Shown here: positions 1 to 7,093 of the stretch, in pieces
Layout of the letters: every line of letters begins with the position of its first letter
Numbering within the stretch: position 1 is the first letter of the stretch
NCBI GenBank assembly: GCA_030430365.1
Contig: JAUIFP010000004.1
Coordinates: forward strand, 19,420 to 83,419
Source of the DNA: Alphaproteobacteria bacterium
GTDB taxonomy: Bacteria > Pseudomonadota > Alphaproteobacteria > Sphingomonadales > Sphingomonadaceae
Length of the DNA: 64,000 nt
Reading direction: 5' to 3'
The notes under the pieces: model-generated
Databases searched by the model: none
Told to the model about the DNA's origin: nothing
What the model saw: only the letters and a program-made list of their open reading frames with translations
Made by a program: the position numbers and the translations under genes

Positions 1-635
1 GGCGTTCCGATAATCCCGATGTTCAGGCGGAATTTCTCCGGAATCTGGCCATATGCAATTTCCGGTCGCCATTTGAGCAGCGCATACCAATCGGCCAGCG
101 CCTGCGTCGGATGCTCATCCGATCCGTTGCCGCCATTCACCAGCGGAATGCGCAAATACTCCGTCAGATCGGCGACGGCGCGCTGCTCCGTATGCCGCAC
201 CACAACGATATCGGCATAGGAATTGAACATCTGGCCGATGTCCCGCATGCTTTCGCCCTTGGCGACGCCTGTGGTCTTCGCATCGGCGACGCTGATCGTC
301 TTGCCGCCGACGGAAAGCATTGCGCTTTCGAAGGAGAGCCGCGTTCGCGTGCTCGGCTCGAAGAAGGCGGCGGCCATGATCTTGTCTTCCAGCGCATGCA
401 CCACCGGGAAGCGGTGCAGCTGGAGATAAGCCGCCAGCTTGGTCAGTTCGCACAGCAGTTCCTTGTCGAACTGTGCAGCCGACAAGACCGAGCTGTTGCG
501 CAAACGGTCAAGCACCTTGGTCTGGATCATCGGAGAATCGGCAAGCAATCCCGATGGATCGGGACAGTTTCCAATTCTTCCGAATTTCCGCTTTGGATCC
601 GCCTCATGGGCGACCTTCGAAGCAGGGAGTGTCAC
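1..635 (-). CDS. pyrB: Aspartate carbamoyltransferase (PyrB family), C-terminus beyond the left edge
   Basis: The visible part carries the carbamoyl-phosphate site FFEPSTRTRLSFE and the later HPTQALADW segment of the aspartate carbamoyltransferase family, which makes N-carbamoyl-aspartate from carbamoyl phosphate and aspartate in the cytosol. I chose the GTG at 633-635 because it overlaps the stop of the upstream small gene (GTGA). It adds about 35 poorly conserved residues before an internal ATG at 528-530, which is the alternative start and begins MIQTKVLDRL. The gene closes an operon with a sodium:solute symporter rather than sitting with pyrC, so a catabolic or ureido-compound role is possible. 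Family call firm; start and physiological role uncertain. Confidence 0.82.
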   Translation of the reverse strand, partial: MTLPASKVAHEADPKRKFGRIGNCPDPSGLLADSPMIQTKVLDRLRNSSVLSAAQFDKELLCELTKLAAYLQLHRFPVVHALEDKIMAAAFFEPSTRTRLSFESAMLSVGGKTISVADAKTTGVAKGESMRDIGQMFNSYADIVVVRHTEQRAVADLTEYLRIPLVNGGNGSDEHPTQALADWYALLKWRPEIAYGQIPEKFRLNIGIIGT

Positions 636-751
636 CAGCTTGTTCCCCCGACGATGTCACGCACAAGCATAGCGAGTAACGCCGCCGCGGATATGGCGCA
701 CCAGATCAGCGCACCATAAATGAGTAAGGAGAGAGTTCCGGCTGAAAACAT
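632..751 (-). CDS. 39-residue single-span membrane peptide between symporter and carbamoyltransferase
   Basis: The ATG at 749-751 overlaps the symporter stop codon (TGATG), and its own TGA overlaps the GTG proposed for the carbamoyltransferase. The product begins MFSAGTLSLLIYGALIW, has one hydrophobic stretch over residues 5-30, and ends with a short polar tail (VRDIVGGTSW). Stop-start overlaps on both sides point to translational coupling. Some SSS carriers have small membrane partners, so an accessory subunit or stability peptide is a reasonable inference. I know no named family for it. It is too short for most gene finders and would probably be missed in routine annotation. Confidence 0.6.
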   Translation of the reverse strand: MFSAGTLSLLIYGALIWCAISAAALLAMLVRDIVGGTSW

Positions 752-2175
752 CAAATGCCCTCTTTTAGCCTGCTCCAGTCAAACTGGGTTTTGGAGAGTA
801 AGGCGCAAGCAAGAACCCACACCATCGAAACGGCCGTGCCTATCGTGCTCGCTACGTACCAGCCGATCTGGAAGTAGCTGATCAAGCCTATGCCGCCGCC
901 CAGCAGCATCCCCCCGATCGCGCCTGTCGTGTTGGCTCTGCGCCAATACAGTCCGGTAACGATCGGCCAGATCATAGCACCAACCAGTGGCCCTGCAAAA
1001 AACAGCACGGATGCTAGCGTCCCGATACGCGGCACGCAGACGGCCCAAGTGAACAGGCCAAGGCCCAAAGTGATCCATTGGGCCACGACCTTAAGCGATT
1101 CGGGCTGCGCCATGGGATGGAACAAGCGGCGATAGACGTCTTCGGTTATCAGGTCCGATGTCGCGGCCAGCAGACTGTCGATGCTGGATGCCAGGGAGCA
1201 GAATACGATAATGAAGATCGCGATGGCTCCTGCCCCGCCCAGCACATCGGCAATGACAAGGGGGCCGACCATATCCGGGCTCGGCACCGCGACGTTCAAC
1301 GCGCCCGAAGCCAGTGCAATGAAACCCGCTGCGATCGGGATCGGGAACCATACCAGCCCCGCAATCGCAAAGGCTTTCCCGCCCACGCCCTCGCGAAGCG
1401 CAAAGGCGCGGCTCCACCAGACATTGTTATGGAAAACCTCGCCCAGCCCGAACAGCAGATTGTTGAAAATCGCCATCAACGCCGCGGGGAACATCACCGT
1501 GATCAACATCGGCTTGTTGGTTTCGAGATTGGTGTGAATTTCTTCGACCGAGACGTTTTGCAGCACGGAGAAGCCCACGATCACGATCCCGACCAGAATG
1601 ATCAGGCTCTGGATGAAATCGGTGCCGATAACCGCCATCAGGCCGCCCCGCATCGTGTAGATCACACAGACCGTAAGGATCACGGTCATGCCCCAGACAT
1701 AGGGAATCCCCGAAAGCGCATTGAGCAGTATCCCCCCTGCCATCGCCATACTGACGAGCCAGGTGAGCGAATAGAACAGCGTGAAAATCAGAAAGATGAA
1801 CCAGGCAAAACGGCCGTAACGCAAGCGGAAGAAATCCCCCGAGGTATAGCCGTTCGGCATCAACTTGCGGATACGGCCCGCAAGTGGCGCGAACAGTAGC
1901 AGGCCGAATGCCGCCATCGAGTAGGCCAGCATTCCCCAGATACCCAGCTCAAGCGCAAATTGCGGCGCCAGCATGGTCGTGTTCGAAGTGATCCAGGTGG
2001 CCGCAGCAGTGGCCGATCCAAGCGCAAGGCCGACATTGCGCCCTGCCAGCGCATGATCTTCAAAGCTCTTGTTGCGGCGCCCCCAATAAACACCCAGGCC
2101 GATCCACAACATGCTGAACAGCGCCAGCAGGATCCACCCCGTCATGGGATCGAGCAGAGCAGCTTTCTCGCTCAT
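751..2175 (-). CDS. Sodium:solute symporter (SSS family)
   Basis: A 474-residue, strongly hydrophobic inner-membrane protein with about 13 predicted spans. The YTSGDFFRLRYG segment, the GGLMAVIGTDFIQS loop and the SSIDSLLAATSDLITEDVY segment are typical of SSS carriers; the last corresponds to the helix that supplies sodium-site Ser/Thr residues. Such proteins take up urea, amino acids, carboxylates or sugars with sodium. Residues around the substrate site do not let me choose among them, although the layout recalls urea/DUR3-like members. Its ATG overlaps the stop of the upstream anchored protein (ATGA) and its TGA overlaps the next small gene, so at least four genes form one translationally coupled unit. 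Confidence 0.9.
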   Translation of the reverse strand: MSEKAALLDPMTGWILLALFSMLWIGLGVYWGRRNKSFEDHALAGRNVGLALGSATAAATWITSNTTMLAPQFALELGIWGMLAYSMAAFGLLLFAPLAGRIRKLMPNGYTSGDFFRLRYGRFAWFIFLIFTLFYSLTWLVSMAMAGGILLNALSGIPYVWGMTVILTVCVIYTMRGGLMAVIGTDFIQSLIILVGIVIVGFSVLQNVSVEEIHTNLETNKPMLITVMFPAALMAIFNNLLFGLGEVFHNNVWWSRAFALREGVGGKAFAIAGLVWFPIPIAAGFIALASGALNVAVPSPDMVGPLVIADVLGGAGAIAIFIIVFCSLASSIDSLLAATSDLITEDVYRRLFHPMAQPESLKVVAQWITLGLGLFTWAVCVPRIGTLASVLFFAGPLVGAMIWPIVTGLYWRRANTTGAIGGMLLGGGIGLISYFQIGWYVASTIGTAVSMVWVLACALLSKTQFDWSRLKEGI

Positions 2176-2576
2176 GCCCGCGCGCCCCGCACGATCACGG
2201 CAACGATGCCCAGCGCAATGATTGCCCCGATCACGGTCAACCAGATAGCCTGTTCAAGCGATTGATGGACCACGGCGAGCTCGATCGTCTCCGACTGCTC
2301 GCCAGCTTCGTCGGTCAGACGAAGATAGTATGTCCCTCCCGCCAGGCCGGATAGGAAATAGGCGTGGTTGCGGCCCTGATAAAGCTCTTGCGCGTCTTCG
2401 AAGGCCGGGCTGGTCGCGATCTCCAGTGACACCGCGCTGCCGGCGTTCCACTCCATCATCACATGGCCGGCATTGCTTTCCAGCGGACCGCTTTGCGTAA
2501 AGGCAGGCACCTGGGCATGCGCAGGCGCAACGAAAGCGAAAAGCAGCAGCAGCGGCACCGCGATCACAAACAACAT
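2172..2576 (-). CDS. Signal-peptide, beta-domain, single-span protein paired with the symporter
   Basis: I start at the ATG at 2574-2576, which gives a 134-residue protein opening with a clear signal peptide (MLFVIAVPLLLLFAF, cleavage likely after AHA). Longer upstream reading lacks protein character. Residues about 30-105 form a fibronectin-type-III-like beta domain (VMMEWNAGSAVSLEI, GTYYLRLTDEAG). Residues about 110-129 are a C-terminal membrane span followed by a positive tail (VRGARA). The topology is therefore a periplasmic domain anchored in the inner membrane. Its stop overlaps the symporter start, so a substrate-presenting or regulatory subunit is inferred. The exact fold is my reading. 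Confidence 0.75.
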   Translation of the reverse strand: MLFVIAVPLLLLFAFVAPAHAQVPAFTQSGPLESNAGHVMMEWNAGSAVSLEIATSPAFEDAQELYQGRNHAYFLSGLAGGTYYLRLTDEAGEQSETIELAVVHQSLEQAIWLTVIGAIIALGIVAVIVRGARA

Positions 2577-2825
2577 TTGCAGGGGCGCAGGGCCCGACTT
2601 CTCAGAAAAACGGCAGACTGGGAGCGTGCAGGAGGCATTCAAGCGCCGCCGGGCGAAGGTCTCGCAGTGGGGTAAGATTGTTCCTTGACCGTCCTGCCGG
2701 CCGCTGCGCCGGTGCTCTTGCTGATTTCCGTTGGAGCTCAAGCCCCTAACAAATGGATGCGCCCGTGTGAACCGCTGGCTGCAAATCCTCGCAAGTCGGC
2801 GCGGGAGGCGCTGACGCTCGGAAAG

Positions 2826-3761
2826 TTACTTGTAAGCCAATTCGATGACCCGGACGAGGTCCGTCAGCGTCTCGCAAACGGGCGTCGGCACGCCCAGTTC
2901 CGCGCCTTCACGCGCGATAGCCCCATTGATGGTGCCGATCTCCGTCATGCGTCCATGTTCGCGATCCTGCAGCATGGATGCCTTGTGATGGGCATGTTCC
3001 TTCAGAGCGGAGGCGATGGTAGAGAGAATTTGTTCCCGCTCCAAATGAATGCCTTTCGCCGCCGCCACGGCAAGTGTTTCATCGACCACGCTGGCGGCGA
3101 TCCGTTTGCCGGGCTCGTTATCCATCCCTGCATTCGGCACTTCGCAGATCATCGCCATCGCATTGAGCGCGGCATTGAATGCCACTTTTTCCCACACGGC
3201 ATGGTTGGCGTCGGCGGCAATCTTCGTCTTGAACCCAGATCGCTCCAGAAGTTCCGCGACCGGCTGGGAATATGGCTGCGCCTCGGGCGTGAAACCGCCC
3301 AGTTCGAGAAAACCGAAACCATGCGTGACCACGCCCGACTTGCCGGTAAAATCGGCCGGAACATGCGCCGTGCCCATCAGCACGCGTTCGGCGCCGAATG
3401 CCTCGGCTAGCAAATCCGCATTGCCGATCCCGTTCTGCAATGTCAGCGCGATCGTGTCGGGAGAGGCCAAATGGGCAACGGAGGCAATAGCGGCTGCGCT
3501 ATGCGTGCCCTTGGTGAAGAGCAGCACCAGGTCTACCGGCGCCGCAACATCTGCGGCAAGCGCTGCGCCAACACGCAGAGTACGCGTTCCAGCGTCGTCT
3601 TTGAGAGAGATGCCCTCCCCTGCAATGGCAGAGAGCCGGTCCCGGTCGACATCCACAAGGGTGACCGTGGCGCCCTGTTCGGCCATGCGTGCAGCGAACA
3701 GGCAGCCCATCGCACCAGCCCCGACGATAACGACGCTGGGCGCCGATGGGAAAGAGACCAT
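2826..3761 (-). CDS. Ketopantoate reductase family oxidoreductase (ApbA/PanE-like)
   Basis: A 311-residue protein with an N-terminal Rossmann motif (VVIVGAGAMGCLFAARM), then LLFTKGTHSA and LTLQNGIGN segments and the C-terminal WEKVAFNAALNAM helix characteristic of 2-dehydropantoate 2-reductase relatives, which reduce alpha-keto acids with NADPH. The start has a strong GGGGGG-type ribosome site. It follows the dioxygenase beta subunit by 10 bases on the same strand, so it is probably part of the dioxygenase operon. That makes a catabolic keto-acid or hydroxy-acid reaction more likely than pantothenate synthesis. Confidence 0.85.
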   Translation of the reverse strand: MVSFPSAPSVVIVGAGAMGCLFAARMAEQGATVTLVDVDRDRLSAIAGEGISLKDDAGTRTLRVGAALAADVAAPVDLVLLFTKGTHSAAAIASVAHLASPDTIALTLQNGIGNADLLAEAFGAERVLMGTAHVPADFTGKSGVVTHGFGFLELGGFTPEAQPYSQPVAELLERSGFKTKIAADANHAVWEKVAFNAALNAMAMICEVPNAGMDNEPGKRIAASVVDETLAVAAAKGIHLEREQILSTIASALKEHAHHKASMLQDREHGRMTEIGTINGAIAREGAELGVPTPVCETLTDLVRVIELAYK

Positions 3762-3771
3762 TGGGACCCCC

Positions 3772-4269
3772 CTAGATGCTATAAACGTCGAGCAAGGTCG
3801 GCACGGTATCGTTCAAAAGCCGAATGACTTTCCCTGCAATCTTCCATTCGCCATCTTGCAGCACGAGTTCATGCTCGTAGCGGCCGAAATAGGCATGTGA
3901 ACGATTGACGCGAACGTCATGCGTATTCACGACGAAAGCGGAACTGAGCTTCATCCGGTCGTCCGAAGCTTCTTCCACCAACACTCCGCTGACCAGGTGG
4001 GAAACGCGCGGCAGGACTTCGGACGCAACCGAGAAACCGGAACGTATGCGCTGCAGGCGATCTTCCAGATTTTTCCGTCCACGATAATAGATCAGCGAAA
4101 GCTCCCGGTCGGGATCTTCCGTCTGTGTTCCGTCGTCCCGCCAAGCAGGCATCCAGAACAGGCACTCCCGGGTGAATAGCTCGATCCACGCATCGAACTC
4201 GCCCCGGTCGAGCAGCAAAGCCTCGCGGTAGAGAAATTCAGCCGCCTCTGAAGGAGACAGCGCGCTCAT
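3772..4269 (-). CDS. Aromatic-ring-hydroxylating dioxygenase beta subunit
   Basis: From the ATG at 4267-4269 the product has 165 residues with the NTF2/SnoaL-like fold typical of Rieske dioxygenase beta subunits: FLYREALLLDRGEFDAWIELF near the start, FWMPAWRDD, and a VSHLVSGVLVEE strand. The start overlaps the stop of the alpha subunit (ATGA), so the two are made in a fixed ratio. The beta subunit is structural and stabilises an alpha3beta3 oligomer; it carries no cofactor. An upstream in-frame start would lengthen the protein by 22 residues inside the alpha gene and is unlikely. Confidence 0.88.
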   Translation of the reverse strand: MSALSPSEAAEFLYREALLLDRGEFDAWIELFTRECLFWMPAWRDDGTQTEDPDRELSLIYYRGRKNLEDRLQRIRSGFSVASEVLPRVSHLVSGVLVEEASDDRMKLSSAFVVNTHDVRVNRSHAYFGRYEHELVLQDGEWKIAGKVIRLLNDTVPTLLDVYSI

Positions 4270-5612
4270 GCCACGACCTCCTTCATTCGCTCTGCCCAGG
4301 CACGATAGTAACTCGCGAACAGGCTTTCGTCGCACAGCTGGGCATCGGCCAACACGCTGCGAGCCGGCTTGACGTCGATCATATCGGCATACTCATTTCC
4401 GCCCTCGACAGTGGCGGTCATGCCGCGCGCATGGCCCTGCAGCCACGGCCGCTCCTGCTCTGCCATGCCGAGCTGCGCCTCTTCGTAGCATACGGTGTCA
4501 TCGGGCGTCGCCATACCGGTCGGATTGAAGAAATCCTCATACTGGCGGATCCGGAAGCGGCGCGCTTCATCGCTTTCGCCTCGGGGGGCAATGCACCAGG
4601 TCTGCATCTCGGTCAGCCCGGCAGCAAGGGGTCTGATCACGCGCAATTGGCTCGATGCATTCTCCGCGATCTGCATATTGGGGAAGATCGTGAGATTACG
4701 CATGTTGAACATCCAGTTGCGCCTTGCCTCACCGAACTCTTCCGCAAGCTCTTCAGCCCGCTCGAAATCCGCGATTGCAGAGGACGGCGGCATAATCCCC
4801 CAGTTGAGTACGTGGCCATGGTCGAAGCTCATCGTACCGCCGGTGACGCCGCTGGCATTTTCAGTCCAGAAGTCGGAAGCCCCGATCGAAGACTTCACCA
4901 CTTCGTCGGCCTCTTCCTTTGCGCGCTGCTCGAGAATGCGAATGTAGCTCGGATGCGTGGAAGTGAAGTGATACTGGTCGGCGCAGTTTTCCAACTGCAT
5001 CTTCCAGTTCGCCGCATAGGTGAAGGTAACCCTGCCCGGCACGAGTTCGAGGCCGTTGGGGGCCTTGTCGGCCAACAGGTCGATCAGCTTGCTTGCCTCG
5101 CCAAGATGTTCTTCAAGCGAGGGTACATCGGGGTTGAGGCTGGCGAACAGGAAACCTCGATATTCGCCGAAGCGGGCAACTTCTGCGAGATCGTGGTTCT
5201 CGCTATCAAACGCCTCGCTATAGCATCCCCCCTTCTTCCACTTGATATTCTTGTTCGCGCCGGAACTGTCGAAGGTCCAGCCGTGATAGGGGCAAACGTG
5301 GCGGCGGGCATTGCCGCATTTCTTCTGCACCAGCCGCACGCCCTTGTGCGGGCAGGCATTTACGAAGCACTGCAATTCACCATCGCCATCGCGGCTGACG
5401 ATGATCGGCACGCGTCCAATGAAACCAGTGAAGAAATCATGCGGATGCTCTGCCTGGGTCGAAAGCCCGATGAACAACCACCCGCCTTCGAACACATGTT
5501 TCATTTCCATGTCGAACAGCTCCGGATCGCGGAACATCGCGCGATTGATCCGGAACACGCCGTCATCGGGACGGTCATCGACAAGGTCGCTTAGAGCGAA
5601 TTGCTTACTCAT
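4266..5612 (-). CDS. Rieske dioxygenase alpha (catalytic) subunit
   Basis: A 448-residue oxygenase subunit. The Rieske [2Fe-2S] ligands are C87-x-H89 and C107-x2-H110 (CPHKGVRL and CPYHGWTF). The mononuclear iron site is seen at D212-Q-Y-H215-x4-H220 within ENCADQYHFTSTH, with the bridging aspartate D212. Such enzymes cis-dihydroxylate or demethylate aromatic substrates and need an electron-transfer chain. No reductase or ferredoxin lies in this operon; a ferredoxin gene lies at 63.4-63.7 kb. A good AGGCAGGA ribosome site precedes the ATG. Neighbours are EthD upstream and beta subunit plus reductase downstream. The substrate cannot be read from sequence. Confidence 0.93.
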   Translation of the reverse strand: MSKQFALSDLVDDRPDDGVFRINRAMFRDPELFDMEMKHVFEGGWLFIGLSTQAEHPHDFFTGFIGRVPIIVSRDGDGELQCFVNACPHKGVRLVQKKCGNARRHVCPYHGWTFDSSGANKNIKWKKGGCYSEAFDSENHDLAEVARFGEYRGFLFASLNPDVPSLEEHLGEASKLIDLLADKAPNGLELVPGRVTFTYAANWKMQLENCADQYHFTSTHPSYIRILEQRAKEEADEVVKSSIGASDFWTENASGVTGGTMSFDHGHVLNWGIMPPSSAIADFERAEELAEEFGEARRNWMFNMRNLTIFPNMQIAENASSQLRVIRPLAAGLTEMQTWCIAPRGESDEARRFRIRQYEDFFNPTGMATPDDTVCYEEAQLGMAEQERPWLQGHARGMTATVEGGNEYADMIDVKPARSVLADAQLCDESLFASYYRAWAERMKEVVA

Positions 5613-5730
5613 TCCTGCCTCATAATACTGCCGGTTTGCGGCGCATCACGCCTGCCGCACCGGTTGAATGCCCCGCGCCGTGGCAGGGCAAAAAAGCCGT
5701 TGGATCCATTGGCCGTGACAATTATGCCGA

Positions 5731-6039
5731 TCACACGCCGCCTTCGCATGGATAGTGAATCAGGATCGGGGCAACCGTCGCAAAATTGGCGACATCCCCG
5801 GCGACTGCCTGTCCTTCCGGCGAGCCCATCGCTGCCCCCATTGCCGCGCCATCTTCGAAGTCCGCTTCGAAGATGCAGAAATAGGGGGATTCTCCGCCCA
5901 CCGCCTGGACATCGAAGCTGTATCGCAGTGCCTTCAGGCCTGGGAGTTTACGTACAAGTGGAATATGGGTTTCCAGATAATAGCTCTTGAAACCCTCCGG
6001 TTCCGGCTGCGGCGGATATAGAACGACGATCTTATGCAT
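5731..6039 (-). CDS. EthD domain protein
   Basis: A 102-residue ferredoxin-like-fold protein of the EthD family, recognised by the early segment LYPPQPEPEGFKSYYLETHIPLVRK split by the conserved Y-x4-H-P pattern, and by the alanine/methionine-rich AMGAAMGSPEG helix. Family members accompany oxygenases in ether, aromatic or polyketide metabolism; some catalyse decarboxylation or ring rearrangement and others lack a known reaction. It is the first gene after a MarR-type operator at 6138-6149 and precedes the Rieske alpha gene by about 120 bases. GGAGGG lies upstream of its ATG. Confidence 0.85.
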   Translation of the reverse strand: MHKIVVLYPPQPEPEGFKSYYLETHIPLVRKLPGLKALRYSFDVQAVGGESPYFCIFEADFEDGAAMGAAMGSPEGQAVAGDVANFATVAPILIHYPCEGGV

Positions 6040-6137
6040 GCCCAGAACCCTCCATATTCGTCCGGCTTCCGCCCACTTGGCTGTAGAAACACCTGCTAAT
6101 TATCGGGCGTTTTCCGGAAGTCCTTTGGCTAAAGCAA

Positions 6138-6149
6138 TTAACGTGATAA
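6138..6149. promoter_or_regulatory. Predicted MarR-type operator, box 1 (TTAACGTGATAA)
   Basis: The 12-mer TTAACGTGATAA lies 99 bases upstream of the EthD start. It is one of eight copies of the same near-palindrome in the left half. Read toward the gene it is TTATCACGTTAA, preceded by TTGCAATCCAATAC, so it may overlap a -10 element. The assignment to the MarR proteins is inferred. Confidence 0.6.
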
Positions 6150-6211
6150 GTATTGGATTGCAAGAGAAGTCCTCTGGAATTCGTTAATTCGCGGAGACGA
6201 AAGAGAGGAGG

Positions 6212-6661
6212 TTACTCGACGCCCTTGATCGTCGACGAAAGAGCGCGCAGTTCGTCGGCCAACCGTTCCAGTCTCTCCGGCCCGAAGCGCTGAGCATACT
6301 CCCGCATGACATGCGCCACATGACGTGAAATCGTCTTCACGACTTCTCGGCCTTCCGGAGACAAGGCAACCATTATGCGCCGCCGATCATTCGTATCCGG
6401 CTCTCTGACGACAAGTTTGCGGCTTTCCAGTTCCTTCAGGATCCGCGTCACGCTGGGCGCATGGAGCAGGCCGACTTCCGCGAGACCGGTGGCATCCGTC
6501 GAGCCGCGATCATTGATTACGCGCATGACACGCCATTGCGGTTCGGTGATGTTATACTCGCGAAGCTTCGGCCTCATGGGCGCAATAACGGCTTCTTTCG
6601 CACCGAGCATCACTGCGGCGAGTGACTGCTCAAACGGTGGAATCTTCTTAATGACGCTCAT
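6212..6661 (-). CDS. MarR-family regulator 1 (HpaR/HpcR-like)
   Basis: A 149-residue winged-helix repressor. NITEPQWRVMRVI begins the DNA-binding region, HAPSVTRILKELESRKLVVRE is the recognition helix and strand, and NDRRRIMVALSPEG is the wing. The PQWRVMRV signature and length match HpaR-type regulators, which release DNA on binding aromatic acids. It is closely similar over its whole length to the second MarR gene at 20735-21184 and both end in GVE. It lies upstream of the EthD-dioxygenase operon on the same strand, with an operator-like box between. The ligand is unknown. Confidence 0.9.
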   Translation of the reverse strand: MSVIKKIPPFEQSLAAVMLGAKEAVIAPMRPKLREYNITEPQWRVMRVINDRGSTDATGLAEVGLLHAPSVTRILKELESRKLVVREPDTNDRRRIMVALSPEGREVVKTISRHVAHVMREYAQRFGPERLERLADELRALSSTIKGVE

Positions 6662-7020
6662 CGCTACTCCCTGGCTAGATATGCCCTCATCCCGATACCT
6701 AACAAAAGCAACTAAGCATAGTGTTGCAAATTGCGGAAGTACCTAGCTGGCACGATTCTGCGTTCTACAGAAATCTCCAATCCGGCGAATTCCCAACCAT
6801 TATAGCTCCTGAAAAGCCCCGGTTTTGCGGTGCTTGCCTGGTTCTCAGGGGCACGGCCACTCCCGCCCGCTCAGGCGCCGGAGCCGTCACCCACGCGGAG
6901 TTCCTAACCCGCATTTTGTTCTCATGTAAAATTATTGCGTGCGGATTTTCGGACAGAATCAACTAGCGGGCAGCAGGCGGCACTCAATTCCGGCCACGGA
7001 TTCCCGCCAAGCCGTAGACA
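6662..7020. other. Intergenic region upstream of MarR regulator 1
   Basis: I see no gene here. The end near 6662-6740 must hold the MarR promoter. It contains CTAACAAAAGCAACTAAG and GTTGCAAATTGC, only loosely like the other operator boxes. The middle holds several GC-rich short inverted repeats without a clear T-run. Confidence 0.4.
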
Positions 7021-7070
7021 CAAAAAAGCCCGCAGCACCAACAGAGATTCTCTGCGGCACTGCGGGCCAT
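7021..7070 (-). terminator. Intrinsic terminator of TonB receptor 1
   Basis: The arms GCCCGCAG (7028-7035) and CTGCGGGC (7060-7067) form an 8-base-pair stem with a 24-base loop. On the minus strand the stem is followed by six T residues (7022-7027). It begins 24 bases after the receptor stop codon. Confidence 0.75.
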
Positions 7071-7093
7071 TTGTCAGTTTTCTGAGCGTGCGC

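Noticed and set aside
531-610. 26-codon open frame starting MRRIQSG in the leader of the carbamoyltransferase gene
   Set aside because: No ribosome site and the GTG-started carbamoyltransferase frame runs through the same bases with better coupling to the upstream gene.
1078-1899. Open frame of about 270 codons opposite the sodium:solute symporter
   Set aside because: Composition is that of an antisense shadow and no ribosome site precedes it; the symporter frame is unambiguous.
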